Below are positions 9,292 through 19,546 of a stretch of DNA of 64,000 nucleotides, one piece after another. The notes beneath the pieces were generated by a model that was given only the letters and a program-made list of their open reading frames with translations, was not told the origin of the DNA and searched no databases. This DNA comes from Chrysochromulina tobinii (Eukaryota; Haptophyta; Prymnesiales; Chrysochromulinaceae): positions 1 to 64,000 of the forward strand of contig JWZX01002881.1 of the NCBI GenBank assembly GCA_001275005.1. The letters run 5' to 3'. A program made the position numbers and the translations under genes. How positions within the stretch are numbered: position 1 is the first letter of the stretch; every line of letters starts with the position of its first letter.

Positions 9292-11451
9292 TTATTTCCA
9301 CAGTTCTGGGACACATTGACGAGGCACGCCGAGCGACAATCGCCTAACCCACAGGCGACAGACGCATTCGACGAGAGGCACGATGCCGCCGGCCTGTGTG
9401 ATCGCGACCTTGTTCTCATCGTTGTGCGAGAGGTTCCAATAGCAGTTCCACAGCGCACCCGCCGCGTGCTCCTTTTGACCGTCTGTCCCGCTCTGCACCA
9501 GCGTCACAAGCGTCGCGATGCCGCCGGCCTGTGCGATCGCGATCTGGTTCTCGGCGTTGAACGAAAGGTTCCAAAGCGCACCCGCCCCTTGCTCCTTTTG
9601 TCCGTCCGTTCCGCTCTGCACCAGCGTCACAAGCGGCACGATGCCACCGGCCTGTGCGATCGCGACATGGCTCCCGGCGTCGGTCGCGAGGTTCTTCAGC
9701 GCACCCGCCGCTTGCTCTTTTTGGCCATCTGTGCCACGCTCCACCAGCGTCACGAGTAGCTCGATGCCACCAGCCTGTGCGATCGCGACCTTGTTCTCGG
9801 CGTTTTGGACGGCAAGGTTCCCCAGCGCACGCGCCGCTTGCTCCTTTTGGCCGTCCGTGCCGCGCTGCGCCAGCGAAACGAGCAACGTGATGCCACCCTC
9901 CTGAGCAATCGCGACCTCAAGGTCGCTGCGGACCCTTGCGATCAAGGTCGCGTTACCATCGTTAAACGAAAGATTCCGCAGCGCACGCGCCGCTTGCACC
10001 TTTTGGCCGTCCGTCCCGCGCTGCGCCAGCTCGACAAGGGGCGCGATACCGCCGGCCTGTGCGATCGCGACCTGGTTCTCGACATTGTTCGCAAGGAACG
10101 CCAGCGCAAGCGCCGCCTGGACCTTTTGGCCGTCCGTCCCGCTCCTCGCCAGCGTCACAAGCGGCGCGATGCCGCCGGCCTGTGCGATCGCGACCTGGTT
10201 CCCGGCGTCGAGCGCAAGGCTCGCCAGCTCACGCGCCGCTTGCTCCTTTTGAAAGTCCGCCCCACCCCGCGCCCGCGCCACGAGCGTCTCGATGAGGGAG
10301 GGTTCAAATTGAAACTGCACCTTGCTCACCTTACGGGTGTAGTTCTCGAGCTTCGATGGCGGCGGCGGCGACGCCGTCTGCTCCTGATTTGACGGCATCC
10401 GCGGCGGGGGCTGCGCAGGGACGGGCGGCGGTGCCATTGCCGAGACGGCAGGCAGCAGGGGTGGCGTGGGCGCTTCGTCAATCTGCACCAGACTGACGTT
10501 GTCCGGGAAGCCACTTCGCTCGAGGGAGCTCCTCTCGGCGGCGTCGATGATCATCTTGGTCGCGTGCACCACTCTGAACTGGCTCAACGGGCGGAAGAGC
10601 ACCTCGTACTCCTTTTCCATGCCCTGGAAGATGCTAAACTTTTCAATGGAGTAGGCACGGCACGCATCGATCGTGAAGATCGTGCGCGGGCCCGGACGCA
10701 TGCCGCAAAAGTGGTCGCGCGTCATCACCTCCATCGAGGTGCTCGTCGACTTGAACTCGTACCACATGACCATCTTGCCCGTGGCAAAATATCCCTCAGG
10801 GTCATGCCGCGCAGGTGATGGGTAGCACCACTGGACACCGCGGCATACCCGACCTTTGAAGACGTAGGCAGCCGGAAGCGCCTCAAGCGCCGCGTCGAGG
10901 AACTTGATGAACGGGAGGCACGCGGTGAGCTCGGCCGAGACGCGCCCAGCACCACCCACAGCCGCTGCCGCTGCCGCCGCCGCCGCGGCTCCTCGCCGCT
11001 GCGGGTTGAACATCGCCCTGTTGATCACCTTGTGCACTGCGGGGTCGGAGAGCGTGTAAAGGTGGATGGCGATCGCAAAGTCAAGCAGATAGGTGCGTGG
11101 AAGCTGATAGGAGCCACCGTCGCTGTAGAGTTCGTTGCGCCATTCGGCCCGCTTGTCCTCAATCACTGCCTCGAGGTCGGCCATGTCGATCCCCTCGAGC
11201 AGGCCGACGAGGGGCCTCAGAGCGTCGAGCAGCGATTGTTCGAGTGGTGTTTCGGAAATGGCGCATGTGAGCCGCCGCTTCCACACAGCGTCGATGCCGA
11301 CGAAGCCGTCCGACGAAGCCGCATCAGCAGAGACCGTAGGCTCTCTTCGGTCCATGAGCTCTCTTCGTGTCTTGCCCGTGAACTCGAGGACGAGTGCGGA
11401 GGACTGCTGGCTCGGGAAAGGTCCAAACCACACCAACTTTTGTCGTTTCAT
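9292..11451 (-). CDS. Arginine-ADP-ribosyltransferase-like domain fused to armadillo repeats
   Basis: A single 719-residue frame starts at 11451. Residues about 100-300 resemble an R-S-E class mono-ADP-ribosyltransferase. They include an Arg after FKGRVCRG, the STS block in FKSTSTSMEV, and an acidic E-x-E in GMEKEYEVLF. Such enzymes transfer ADP-ribose from NAD+ to protein arginines. A Pro-rich linker (about 355-395) follows. From about 400 there are seven armadillo repeats of about 42 residues, each with VAIAQAGGI..LV and SGTDGQKEQAA. The repeats are unusually similar to each other, suggesting recent expansion, and the last is cut short before the stop. No signal peptide is visible, so it is probably cytosolic or nuclear, with the repeats binding partners. 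Catalytic residues are assigned by eye. Confidence 0.7.
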   Translation of the reverse strand: MKRQKLVWFGPFPSQQSSALVLEFTGKTRRELMDRREPTVSADAASSDGFVGIDAVWKRRLTCAISETPLEQSLLDALRPLVGLLEGIDMADLEAVIEDKRAEWRNELYSDGGSYQLPRTYLLDFAIAIHLYTLSDPAVHKVINRAMFNPQRRGAAAAAAAAAAVGGAGRVSAELTACLPFIKFLDAALEALPAAYVFKGRVCRGVQWCYPSPARHDPEGYFATGKMVMWYEFKSTSTSMEVMTRDHFCGMRPGPRTIFTIDACRAYSIEKFSIFQGMEKEYEVLFRPLSQFRVVHATKMIIDAAERSSLERSGFPDNVSLVQIDEAPTPPLLPAVSAMAPPPVPAQPPPRMPSNQEQTASPPPPSKLENYTRKVSKVQFQFEPSLIETLVARARGGADFQKEQAARELASLALDAGNQVAIAQAGGIAPLVTLARSGTDGQKVQAALALAFLANNVENQVAIAQAGGIAPLVELAQRGTDGQKVQAARALRNLSFNDGNATLIARVRSDLEVAIAQEGGITLLVSLAQRGTDGQKEQAARALGNLAVQNAENKVAIAQAGGIELLVTLVERGTDGQKEQAAGALKNLATDAGSHVAIAQAGGIVPLVTLVQSGTDGQKEQGAGALWNLSFNAENQIAIAQAGGIATLVTLVQSGTDGQKEHAAGALWNCYWNLSHNDENKVAITQAGGIVPLVECVCRLWVRRLSLGVPRQCVPELWK

Positions 11452-11633
11452 CGGGGTAAGTTTCGCCTCACACGCGAATGCGGCTTAGGCCTTGACTAGA
11501 CCTTTCCGTTGAGGTCGGTCTGGAACTACCCAACGGTGAGCTGTAACATGTTGCATGAGTTTCCAGATTCATTGGTCTTTTTTGGATTGGGCGCTTCCAT
11601 ATTTGGATTTGGAATGCTCGAGCTGATCCAACC

Positions 11634-13315
11634 TTGCCTCCGCCAAAGGTGCCCTTCCCAGGGCTAAGGTGCTTTATGGCGCCCGCTCCTGCGCCCGCCG
11701 CTGCCTTGGCAGTCTCCGAGCCGCCCTCCACCCGGCCATCGGGGAGCTCATGCGTCTGGGTCGCGAATCTGCACATCCGCAAGTGCGGTGGCACGACCGT
11801 GCGGTCCGTCTTCTCCAACATGTCCAACTGGACGCAGCTTGGGGGCTATTGCTCCGCGTCCAAGTTTGGCGACAGCAGCAAGAGCTGGAGCCAATTCGTG
11901 AATAGCTCCGAACGCGACGTGAATAGCTGGATGTATCAACACTACGTCACGTCCCACAACAACACGGGCAAGTTCTGGAGCGAGGTGCACTGCGACGAGG
12001 ACGTGAGCAACTTCAACGCGGGCGTGCGGCAGATGCGCGCCATGCTTGCACCCAAAGGGTGCCGCGTGATCACGACGCTGCTGCTGCGCGAGCCGGTCGA
12101 CCAACTGGTGAGTGACTGGACCTACTTCCGCCAAGACCCGGACAAGGTACGCACGAGCAGGCCGTCCGAGTGGGCGCCGAGGAAGCCCGAGAACCTGCTG
12201 CGATGGATGGCCGAGTCGCAGCGCGACTTTTGGACCGAGTCGGATCGCTCGCCCACGGCCCCGTGGCACGAGGCGAGATGGAATCCCATCAAGTTCCACG
12301 TCAACGGCACCACCGACACGTACCCGGTGCCACAGCTCCGCAAGTCATGCGCCGAGGCGCTCGCATTCTTCGAAGCCCAGATCGCCCAGATCGACCACGT
12401 GGGCGTGATCGACACCGCCGAGCAGTTTGCACAGTGGTGGCTTCTGCTCGCAGACGATGCGGGCTTCGATGCGGCAGTAGCGACGAGCGCGAGGCAGAAC
12501 ACGCGCATGCAAGTCTCGGTGCGCGACCGCCCGCGGCCCTCCCTTGTATGACGACTCAGCCGTTGGGGGTCTGCATGCAAGTGCTCACCACGGCGCGCCC
12601 GCACTCCCTACAGGTGCGCGACCGCTCGCGGCCCCTACCGCCGAAGGTCAGCGATGCAGAGCGGCAGGTGATGGCCGCTCTGAATGCATGCTCGACTCGT
12701 CTCCATCAATTCGCAAAGGATATCCTCGCCGCGCGCGTCGATGGCACGATCGCGGTCTTGAGCGCTGCCGTGAGCGCTGCCGCCGCCGACCGCCGCTTCC
12801 ACACGCGCCAGTCCGACATAGCCATCGCCCGGTCGCTCGGCGCAGCCGTGCATGCACCGGTACCGGTACCCGACATAGCCATCGCCCGGTCGCTCGGCGC
12901 AGCCGTGCATGCACTGGTACCGGTACCCGACATAGCCATCGCCCGGTCGCTCGGCGCAGCCGTGCGTGCACCGGTACCGGTACACAAAGCGAGCACCAGC
13001 CTCGCAGAGGACGACACAAGCGTGTACGCGCGCGCAAGGCGCTTGGTGCAGCTATGGGGCGGCGAGAACCTCGCGAGCCTAGAGGCGCTTCACGTGGATC
13101 TCGATGAGGAGGAGGAGGAGGAGGAGGAGGAGGAGGACGAGGAGGAGGCGGGGGAGGGCCTGGACTCTTCCGACTCGTACTTGTACACGCTCAAGCCCTC
13201 TCACGAGATCGACCCCAGCTTGAATCCACCGTACAGCTATCTCTCCTACGGGGGTGGGCCGGAGCGTCCCCCCGGACTCGACCCGAGCTACAACGGCGGG
13301 GAGCCGCACCAGTGA
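11634..13315 (+). CDS. Sulfotransferase-family protein with coding minisatellite
   Basis: Exons 11634-12518 and 12614-13315 join in phase 0 to 528 residues. The 5'-phosphosulfate-binding loop is HIRKCGGTTVRS and the 3'-phosphate block is LLREPVDQLVSDW. This places it with Golgi carbohydrate sulfotransferases that use PAPS. The usual membrane anchor is not obvious at the N-terminus, so the start may be incomplete (a second ATG lies at 11676). Exon 2 carries a 19-residue tandem repeat (three copies) and a Glu-rich tract. The C-terminus is Pro/Tyr-rich. Confidence 0.7.
12519..12613 (+). repeat. Family A introner with 21-bp target duplication, plus strand
   Basis: The intron is 95 nt with GTGCGC donor and CCCTACAG acceptor. 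Bases 12519-12539 repeat 12614-12634 with one mismatch. The core GCATGCAAGTGCTCACC is at 12573-12590. Here the host gene is on the plus strand, so the core is on the plus strand too. Confidence 0.88.
12814..12984 (+). repeat. 57-bp coding minisatellite, three copies
   Basis: Three nearly identical 57-bp units start at 12814, 12871 and 12928. Each encodes DIAIARSLGAAVHAPVPVP or a close variant, and each contains GGTACCGGTACC or a near match. The unit length keeps the frame. Confidence 0.9.
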
Positions 13316-13658
13316 GAGCTACGTCGATCGTCGAGCGCCTCCCGGCCACGGTGTAGTAAGGGTGTAGTTGAGTGTTTTAGCGTTACTAGGGATAGCAAGG
13401 GTCCATTCCCGTCCCTTTATGCTCTAAAAGTCAAGCTCTCATCCGATCCAGTATCCTGCAACTACACGTGTCCGACTTCCTTGAAACTCACCTAATGGCA
13501 TGCCTAATGGTTGCCCATGGCCATGCGAAACCGTGTCATAACCGTGGCGGGCGTTCCTGCCTAGTGTGGGGGTGTCGTTACAGAGTTCCTCGCCTAGTGG
13601 GGGTGCCTGCTAACACTTTGCGTGCCGTATCCACAATCTTCGTGCGCATATTAGGATT
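13316..13658. other. Intergenic, convergent
   Basis: It lies between the sulfotransferase and the long glycosyltransferase gene. I see no gene or convincing signal. Confidence 0.4.
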
Positions 13659-16600
13659 TTAGCTTTTGGCTGCCGGCATGCGACGACTTCTTTCGGGCCA
13701 GGGCAGCCGATGGCACGAGCAAGTGATCTTGTCCCCGCGGTTGGGCGCCTGGGTATTGGCGGTGCCCTGGGTATTGTCCCCTGGGTATTGTTCCCTAGGT
13801 ATTGTCCCCTGGGTATTGCCGGTGCCGTCGTCGCTGCCGCCGCGCTGCCGCGAGAAGCGCACGAGCTGAAGCTGGTGATCGAGCTGCTGCGGGAGCCGCT
13901 CGAAGGCAAGCTTGGCGAGCGGCAGGTGTGACGGGATCCAGTCGAAAACGAAGATTCCGCTCACGTCGCTCACGTCATACACGGAGGCAACTTGGCTGAT
14001 GGCCCCGGCGTACCTCGCAAACGGGCAGCGCTCGAGCAAGCCAGCGTCCTCGTGAAGTAGAGCACGAAAGCGCTCTTGCTGGCGGAGCATCGATGGCACC
14101 GTCTTGAAGCGGCAGTTGGCGGCGGATTTCGAGAGCACGAGGTGGAGCGCTATGTGTGGAGGCCATTTCTCGGCCTTTGAGTCGCCTCCAGGCCATCTTG
14201 TGGCCGAGGGCACTTCGAACGAGGCATTGTTGCAGAACTGCTGGACAGCTTGGAAACGCAGCGCCGCCTGCTGACTTTCGTCTTTGCACTTAGGCCGGGT
14301 CGACGTCGTCCACGCATCAAACGCATGAGCTCCGATCACGTGCGTCGATCCGCGCAGGACAAACCCGAAGCTGTTGGCGTACGTGGCGTACTCCACGTTG
14401 ATCGAGCCCGCGCGTAGCACCGAGGTGGGCCGCGGCCCTGCAGAGCCGACCCAAGGTCCATCCCGCAGGAGGGCCGGTGAAGTCTCAGCCCGTGCGCAGT
14501 TTCTGAATTGTTGGACCCGCGAGTCGCTCGCGTTGGCCGAAGCCATCGCGAGCAGCGGTGCACCATATGCCGGCGGGTAGAAGGAGCTCGCGTGACCGGG
14601 TCCGTAGCGCTCGATGGGGAGATGCAGTGTCGTGTCATCCTCCAGTACGGTGCTCGCGTTCGGAAGCGAGGACCAGTTGCCTTCACACTCGAATGCTCGC
14701 ACGAGCATGCCTTTCGAGCGAAATTGAAAGCAGGGCTCGCAGTCAGGCGTACCTGTGCTCGCATCATGCTGTGATCGCCGCATGGCACCTCGTGGACGGA
14801 GACTGCTAAGGTCCCTGGTCAACAAGGAGATGGGCATGGGCACGGCCAAGCACAGGGGCTCGACCGGCGACGTTGACGAAGACGATCGGGACGATCCGAG
14901 TTGTAGCACAAAGTCCTCCGACGGGCGTGACGCCGGCGAGGCACCAGCGAGACCGGATGCATGCGCCGGCGAGGCACCAGCGAGAGGGTCGAGCGAGACC
15001 GGATGCACGCGCCGGAACTGCTGGTTCTCGTACTGGTCGGAGCGACAGCGCGACCACACCAGCGGCGCACCCTCGTGGATCTCGCCCTTCCACACCGAGA
15101 GGCAAAGCGGGTAGCGGTAGGTCAGCGAGCCATTCGTGCACAACCCAAAGGGAGTGCACTGCGCCGTCTCATCCGTTTCCAAGGCCCAGTCGTCCGCAGA
15201 AAGATGGCAGTGCTTGCAGCCGCGGCACTTGCAGTAGCGGCACTGGCCGAGTTTGCTCTCATCACACCAGTCCTCGCAGTCCTCGGTCGCCTTGTCGCCT
15301 CGGTTCTGGTAGATGGAGCTGCATGCTTGCCCAATGAAGCTCGAGCGCCGCTCCTGCCTATGCAGCACTCGATTCCTCCTCAGCTCTCTCGCCGCCTCTG
15401 AGAGTGGCGCCCGATGGCGGCCCTTACCCTTCCCTCGTGTATGCTCTCCACTGAACTTGCCACGGCCCATGCCCATATTAGGCAACTGACGGCCCATGCC
15501 ACCACCCTTGCCGCCGCCGCCCTTGCCGCCGCCGCCCTTGCTCTTGCCTTGGCCCTTGCCATGACCGGCCTGTTCACTGTGATTGTGGCCGGTGGCGTTC
15601 AAGCGTCTCCTGACCGCCGCCTCTGCTAGCCATGAGGCACTTTTGGCCGGGCTCTCTCCCGTGCTGACTATGACGGAACTGACGGAGCTGACGGAGCTGA
15701 CGGAACTGACGGAGCTGCTCTCTCCCGTGCTGACAATGTGGGTCTGGGCCAATCGGCCAGTAGGGAATCCACGGCCGGCGCTCGCGATGGCGCTCAATCG
15801 GCCAGTAGGGAATCCATGGCCGGTAGGGAATCCATGGCCGGCGCTCGCGATGGCGCTCAATCGGCCAGTAGGGAATCCACGGCCGGCGCTCGCGATGGCG
15901 CTCAATCGGCCAGTAGGGAATCCATGGCCGGTAGGGAATCCATGGCCGGTGCTCGCGATGGCGCTCGCGGGGATGCTGCCCGAAGGACCGTCCTCGTGAT
16001 GTTGGAAGGTAATCAGTGACTCGTCCAACAACCCAGGCCGTGCGTGGGGGTCGCCGAGGGCTGCGGCGTCTGAAGTGGGGCATGGCCAGAGCTGCGCGAG
16101 CGCCTGATCGGGCAGCCGCGGCGCACGCGAGGGGCCGACGCGTAGGCAGTAGTGCGCGCTAGCCTCTGTCGCCACGCTCGCGCCCACAACTTTTGGCACT
16201 GTGATCCTCAACTGCCCACCCAGGCCGCTCGGGAAGCTTTCATTCCGCCATACCATCCACCAATGGGCGCCCTCCGCCGGTCGATGCGTCACGGAGCACT
16301 TGACTAGCTGCACCGGCATGCCCCACAGAGCCTCCCGCAGCGCCTGCGCCCGCGCAGCACGCGACACAGCTGTTGTTGCGGCGGCGGCCGATGGGATTGC
16401 CGCGCTGACGGAACTGACGGGACTGACGGAACTGACGGAACCGGCGGCGGCAGATGGGATTGCCGTGCTGACGGTGCTGACGGTGCTGACGGAACTGACG
16501 GAGCCGGCGGCGGCCGATGGGATTGCCGTGCTGACGATGCGTGCCCACTTAGCCGCGTCCTGGTGCATGAGCTCTGCGGCCCGACGCGTAGGATGGAAGT

Positions 16601-17594
16601 CTTCGACGACGATGCGCGAGCGCGAGCACTCGGTGGAGGCGCCAAGGGCCGCATGCTGCATCGCGTAGGCTGCCTTGCGGATCAACCACTGGCGCAGCTT
16701 TGCGGTCTGATAGCGATCGACGACGCGCGAGCCACCACTTGATTCACCTGCCCCAAAGACGTCGCGCGAGCTGCTCGTCGGCTTGCGCGGTCGGCTGAGG
16801 CCCACATCGGGAACCTTGGGCGGCTGGCCTAGGGCGCCCAGCAGCGCAATCGACGTAAGCAGCGGTCGGAAAAAGTTGCGCTCGTGCTCGATGTGCACGA
16901 TCGGGTGCTCGTAGAGCGGCCAGCCGCGCACGTCGAGTCGCAAGCTCCTGACCTGCAGCCCGAGCGTGGCAATGCGCGGACCCCACGCGTGGCTGTGGAC
17001 GAGCAGCCACTGCAGCACGTGCTGCTCGTAGTCGTGCTCCGTATGGAAGCGGCCGCCGGGTAAGTGCCACCACAGGCGCAACAGACGCTGGGTCGCCGGC
17101 GTGTTGCGCCAAAAGTGCACGCCGCCATTGGGTCCAAAGCTATTGGGACGGTCGGATGCAAAGGCAGCATCCCACGTCGCACTCGCGTTGCCTGCAAATG
17201 CTCTGAGGACGCGTGGCAGAGACACTGATGCGTTTTGAAAGAAAGCATCACTGTCAAAGAATGCAACGAGCTCATAGCCGCGCGCCAGCGCCTCTGCAAC
17301 CGCAATCAACTTGCAATAGCTTGGATGTCGCTCGCCGAGCAGCAGATGATGGCACACAGTACCGCGCATGCGCAAGTACAGCAAGTCCAGTCCATGCCTG
17401 CACGCGTACCGTCGATTGATCTCGAAGGCAAATTGCGCGTACGATGGCCATGCTGTGGTAGCCGGGCGAGTGTCCATCATGACGATCGCAATCGTGGATG
17501 CCATCTTCTCGGCCGCCTGGGTGCACAGCCGCAGTGAAGAAATAACGGTTAAAAAACTACCTAGAAAGCATGCAAGCAGCAGCTCTCCGGCCAC
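13659..17594 (-). CDS. Large secretory glycosyltransferase with lectin-like C-terminal region
   Basis: One open frame of 1311 residues starts at 17594. Residues 1-22 form a signal anchor. Residues about 30-270 resemble a GT34-like catalytic domain: IAIVMMDTRP, YCKLIAVAEAL, the DxD-type AFFDSDAFF, GGVHFWRNT and HIEHERNFFRP. Long low-complexity tracts follow, including SSVSSVS repeats, a reiterated SAIASAGRGFPTGR segment, and a Gly/Lys-rich block. A Cys cluster (CEDWCDESKLGQCRYCKCRGCKHC) precedes a ricin-B-like stretch (YPLCLSVWKGEI...WSRCRSDQYENQQF). The last 30 residues contain a 10-residue NTQGTIPREQ-type repeat. It probably works in the Golgi on glycoprotein or scale polysaccharide. The C-terminus could extend by splicing beyond the stop. 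Confidence 0.65.
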   Translation of the reverse strand: MAGELLLACFLGSFLTVISSLRLCTQAAEKMASTIAIVMMDTRPATTAWPSYAQFAFEINRRYACRHGLDLLYLRMRGTVCHHLLLGERHPSYCKLIAVAEALARGYELVAFFDSDAFFQNASVSLPRVLRAFAGNASATWDAAFASDRPNSFGPNGGVHFWRNTPATQRLLRLWWHLPGGRFHTEHDYEQHVLQWLLVHSHAWGPRIATLGLQVRSLRLDVRGWPLYEHPIVHIEHERNFFRPLLTSIALLGALGQPPKVPDVGLSRPRKPTSSSRDVFGAGESSGGSRVVDRYQTAKLRQWLIRKAAYAMQHAALGASTECSRSRIVVEDFHPTRRAAELMHQDAAKWARIVSTAIPSAAAGSVSSVSTVSTVSTAIPSAAAGSVSSVSPVSSVSAAIPSAAAATTAVSRAARAQALREALWGMPVQLVKCSVTHRPAEGAHWWMVWRNESFPSGLGGQLRITVPKVVGASVATEASAHYCLRVGPSRAPRLPDQALAQLWPCPTSDAAALGDPHARPGLLDESLITFQHHEDGPSGSIPASAIASTGHGFPTGHGFPTGRLSAIASAGRGFPTGRLSAIASAGHGFPTGHGFPTGRLSAIASAGRGFPTGRLAQTHIVSTGESSSVSSVSSVSSVSSVIVSTGESPAKSASWLAEAAVRRRLNATGHNHSEQAGHGKGQGKSKGGGGKGGGGKGGGMGRQLPNMGMGRGKFSGEHTRGKGKGRHRAPLSEAARELRRNRVLHRQERRSSFIGQACSSIYQNRGDKATEDCEDWCDESKLGQCRYCKCRGCKHCHLSADDWALETDETAQCTPFGLCTNGSLTYRYPLCLSVWKGEIHEGAPLVWSRCRSDQYENQQFRRVHPVSLDPLAGASPAHASGLAGASPASRPSEDFVLQLGSSRSSSSTSPVEPLCLAVPMPISLLTRDLSSLRPRGAMRRSQHDASTGTPDCEPCFQFRSKGMLVRAFECEGNWSSLPNASTVLEDDTTLHLPIERYGPGHASSFYPPAYGAPLLAMASANASDSRVQQFRNCARAETSPALLRDGPWVGSAGPRPTSVLRAGSINVEYATYANSFGFVLRGSTHVIGAHAFDAWTTSTRPKCKDESQQAALRFQAVQQFCNNASFEVPSATRWPGGDSKAEKWPPHIALHLVLSKSAANCRFKTVPSMLRQQERFRALLHEDAGLLERCPFARYAGAISQVASVYDVSDVSGIFVFDWIPSHLPLAKLAFERLPQQLDHQLQLVRFSRQRGGSDDGTGNTQGTIPREQYPGDNTQGTANTQAPNRGDKITCSCHRLPWPERSRRMPAAKS
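15738..15970 (-). repeat. Coding minisatellite in the glycosyltransferase
   Basis: Units containing GGCCAGTAGGGAATCC and GCGCTCGCGATGGCGCTC alternate over about 230 bases. They encode repeated FPTGRLSAIASAGRG phrases. Blocks of two unit types are themselves duplicated, indicating nested expansion. Confidence 0.85.
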
Positions 17595-18361
17595 TCTATC
17601 CTACCCTGCAGGCTACCGGGGTACTCGGTTGCGCTTGTGTTTGTTTCGACGAATTACAGTACCAGGATCGGGTATCCCGGGGGGAGCCAGACACTTTCGA
17701 TGGGCCGAGGCACGGCTCCCACTCAGCGCAGCAGGCGCGTCCTCGCGGGCTTTCGTGCCAGCTTATGTTGTATGATAATTCAGGTCAGTCGTTGTCTTGG
17801 AGCATGGAGGTCGTGTGGTCGTCCTCTCGTCGCGGTGTGGGCTGTGGCGAGATATGCCTGGCGCAAGTTCTGAGGAAGAGCGCGCGGTGGGTGACGGAGT
17901 TTTTTAGAGTTTTTGCGGCGCCCTGCGAGTCATTCTGATTCCGGTTGTGCCTCTCGATCTCGCCCGCCTGCGCCTCTCGCCGGGGCCCGGCGCGGGGCGG
18001 GGCCACACGCGCACGTCAACACCGCGTGTGAGCACTGTCATGCCGCACACCAGTGCCGGGTCCAATGCAGACGCCCCGGTGCAACTCCTGGATCCCGGGG
18101 GCGTGCCCCCAAATCGAAAAACATAAACAGCCCGCTTAGGCGTGGCACTCGGCTTTGGGGTAATGGTATGGGGAGGCGCCCTTCATTCTGCTGAGCGATC
18201 CGCATGCTATCCAGAATCCACATCCCCCGGGCCCCCAGCATGTCCCCCCATCCCTTCGGCTTCGCATGGGCCGTCATTCTCCCAGCTGCTGGGGGCTCTT
18301 CATCAGGTCTTCATGCACCCTGGCCTCGTACTTCATACTTCTTCGGGATGTGTTCATGGTA
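17595..18361. other. Intergenic
   Basis: It separates the start of the glycosyltransferase from the 3' end of the type I membrane protein. No gene is supported in it. A short inverted CCCGG-rich segment at about 18070-18100 is of unknown meaning. Confidence 0.4.
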
Positions 18362-19315
18362 TCAGTCGAGGTCGAGGACGACATGATTGTGAAACACGGG
18401 TTTGCCATCGGCCCCGAACACGGGAGTCGTCGTGGGGATTGTGTTGATGATGATGGGTTTGCCATCGACCCCGAACACGGGACTCGTCGTGGGGATTGTG
18501 TTGATGATGGGGGCCTGTGATGGAGCTGCGGGAGTCGTCGCGGGCATATTGACTGCGACGACGGGGGACTGTGATGATGGCTGCGCCGCGGAAATGAAGG
18601 CTTCGTTCATCCCCAAGTCGTAAGTCGGCGCAGAAATCAGTTGGCCCCCACGCTCGGTCATCCGGGTGCGCTTGCGGCGCCAGCACACAAATCCAAGGAT
18701 GGCGACGCCGAGGACGCCGAGGACGCTGACGAGGACGCTGACGTCGATGGTAATGCCGGCGCCGACGGAGAGAGGCGGCGGCGGTCGCGGCGGCGGTCGC
18801 GGCGGCGGTCGCGGCGGCGGTCGCGGCGGCGGTGGCGGTGGCATGCATGCATCAGGAAAGAGGCGGTTTGTAGCTTGCGTTGTTCTCGACTTCATGGACA
18901 CCACTCCATTCTTCTCGACGGTGTAGTCGAATGTAACTTCCGATGCAGGAATAGCATAGCAGGAGCTGTCCCCCGAGACCGTGGGCGTTCCGATGGGGAT
19001 CTGTGTCACTTGGCTCCCCGAGTAGGAGTAACGACCGCTGCCGCAGGCGTCACAGTATTTGCGCGAGCCGTCAAAGGTTAAGTGCAAATTGGACGTCCAC
19101 GATGAACCTCCCTTAGCGACGGTAAGGCCGCAGGTAACCGAAGAGCAGGTGATCATGCCTTTCAAGATGTAGGGAGTGCACGAGCAGGGAGTGATGTTAT
19201 AGCAATTATCCGGGATGGCGCCCGTGGCGACAGAGACGCGTGTCAATAGGGCAACGAAGGGCAGCATCGCCGTCGTAAAAAAGACGCGAATCCCTAGGTC
19301 GTAACTCACGGCCAT
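18362..19315 (-). CDS. Type I membrane protein, Cys-rich ectodomain, unknown function
   Basis: The frame gives 317 residues from ATG 19315. A signal peptide (FFTTAMLPFVALL) leads into a Cys-rich ectodomain of about 140 residues. A Pro/Arg linker follows (PPPPPPRPPPRPPP), encoded by a GGCGGTCGC-type repeat near 18780-18840. A single membrane helix (ITIDVSVLVSVLGVLGVAIL) and a basic stop-transfer (CWRRKRTR) come next. The cytoplasmic tail carries two copies of an INTIPTTxPVFGxDGKP motif. An earlier in-frame ATG at 19474 would add a non-hydrophobic leader, so 19315 is preferred. I do not recognise the family; the layout suits a cell-surface protein. Confidence 0.6.
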   Translation of the reverse strand: MAVSYDLGIRVFFTTAMLPFVALLTRVSVATGAIPDNCYNITPCSCTPYILKGMITCSSVTCGLTVAKGGSSWTSNLHLTFDGSRKYCDACGSGRYSYSGSQVTQIPIGTPTVSGDSSCYAIPASEVTFDYTVEKNGVVSMKSRTTQATNRLFPDACMPPPPPPRPPPRPPPRPPPRPPPPLSVGAGITIDVSVLVSVLGVLGVAILGFVCWRRKRTRMTERGGQLISAPTYDLGMNEAFISAAQPSSQSPVVAVNMPATTPAAPSQAPIINTIPTTSPVFGVDGKPIIINTIPTTTPVFGADGKPVFHNHVVLDLD

Positions 19316-19546
19316 GGTGTGAATGTGTGTGCGTGAATGTGAATGTGTGTCTGTGTGAAATAAAACAGGACCCACAGTACAGCGGCGCTCATGCAGGCGC
19401 GTCCCCGGGGGCGCGCTTACATGACTACTGGCAATAGGCCAGCAAGCGGGGGCCGGGGCGCCGACAACGGACAACGGAAAAACTCACAGACACATGAGAA
19501 GCGCGACCACGGCGTCTCTCATCCCCTTGCTGACTGGGGGGGCTCG

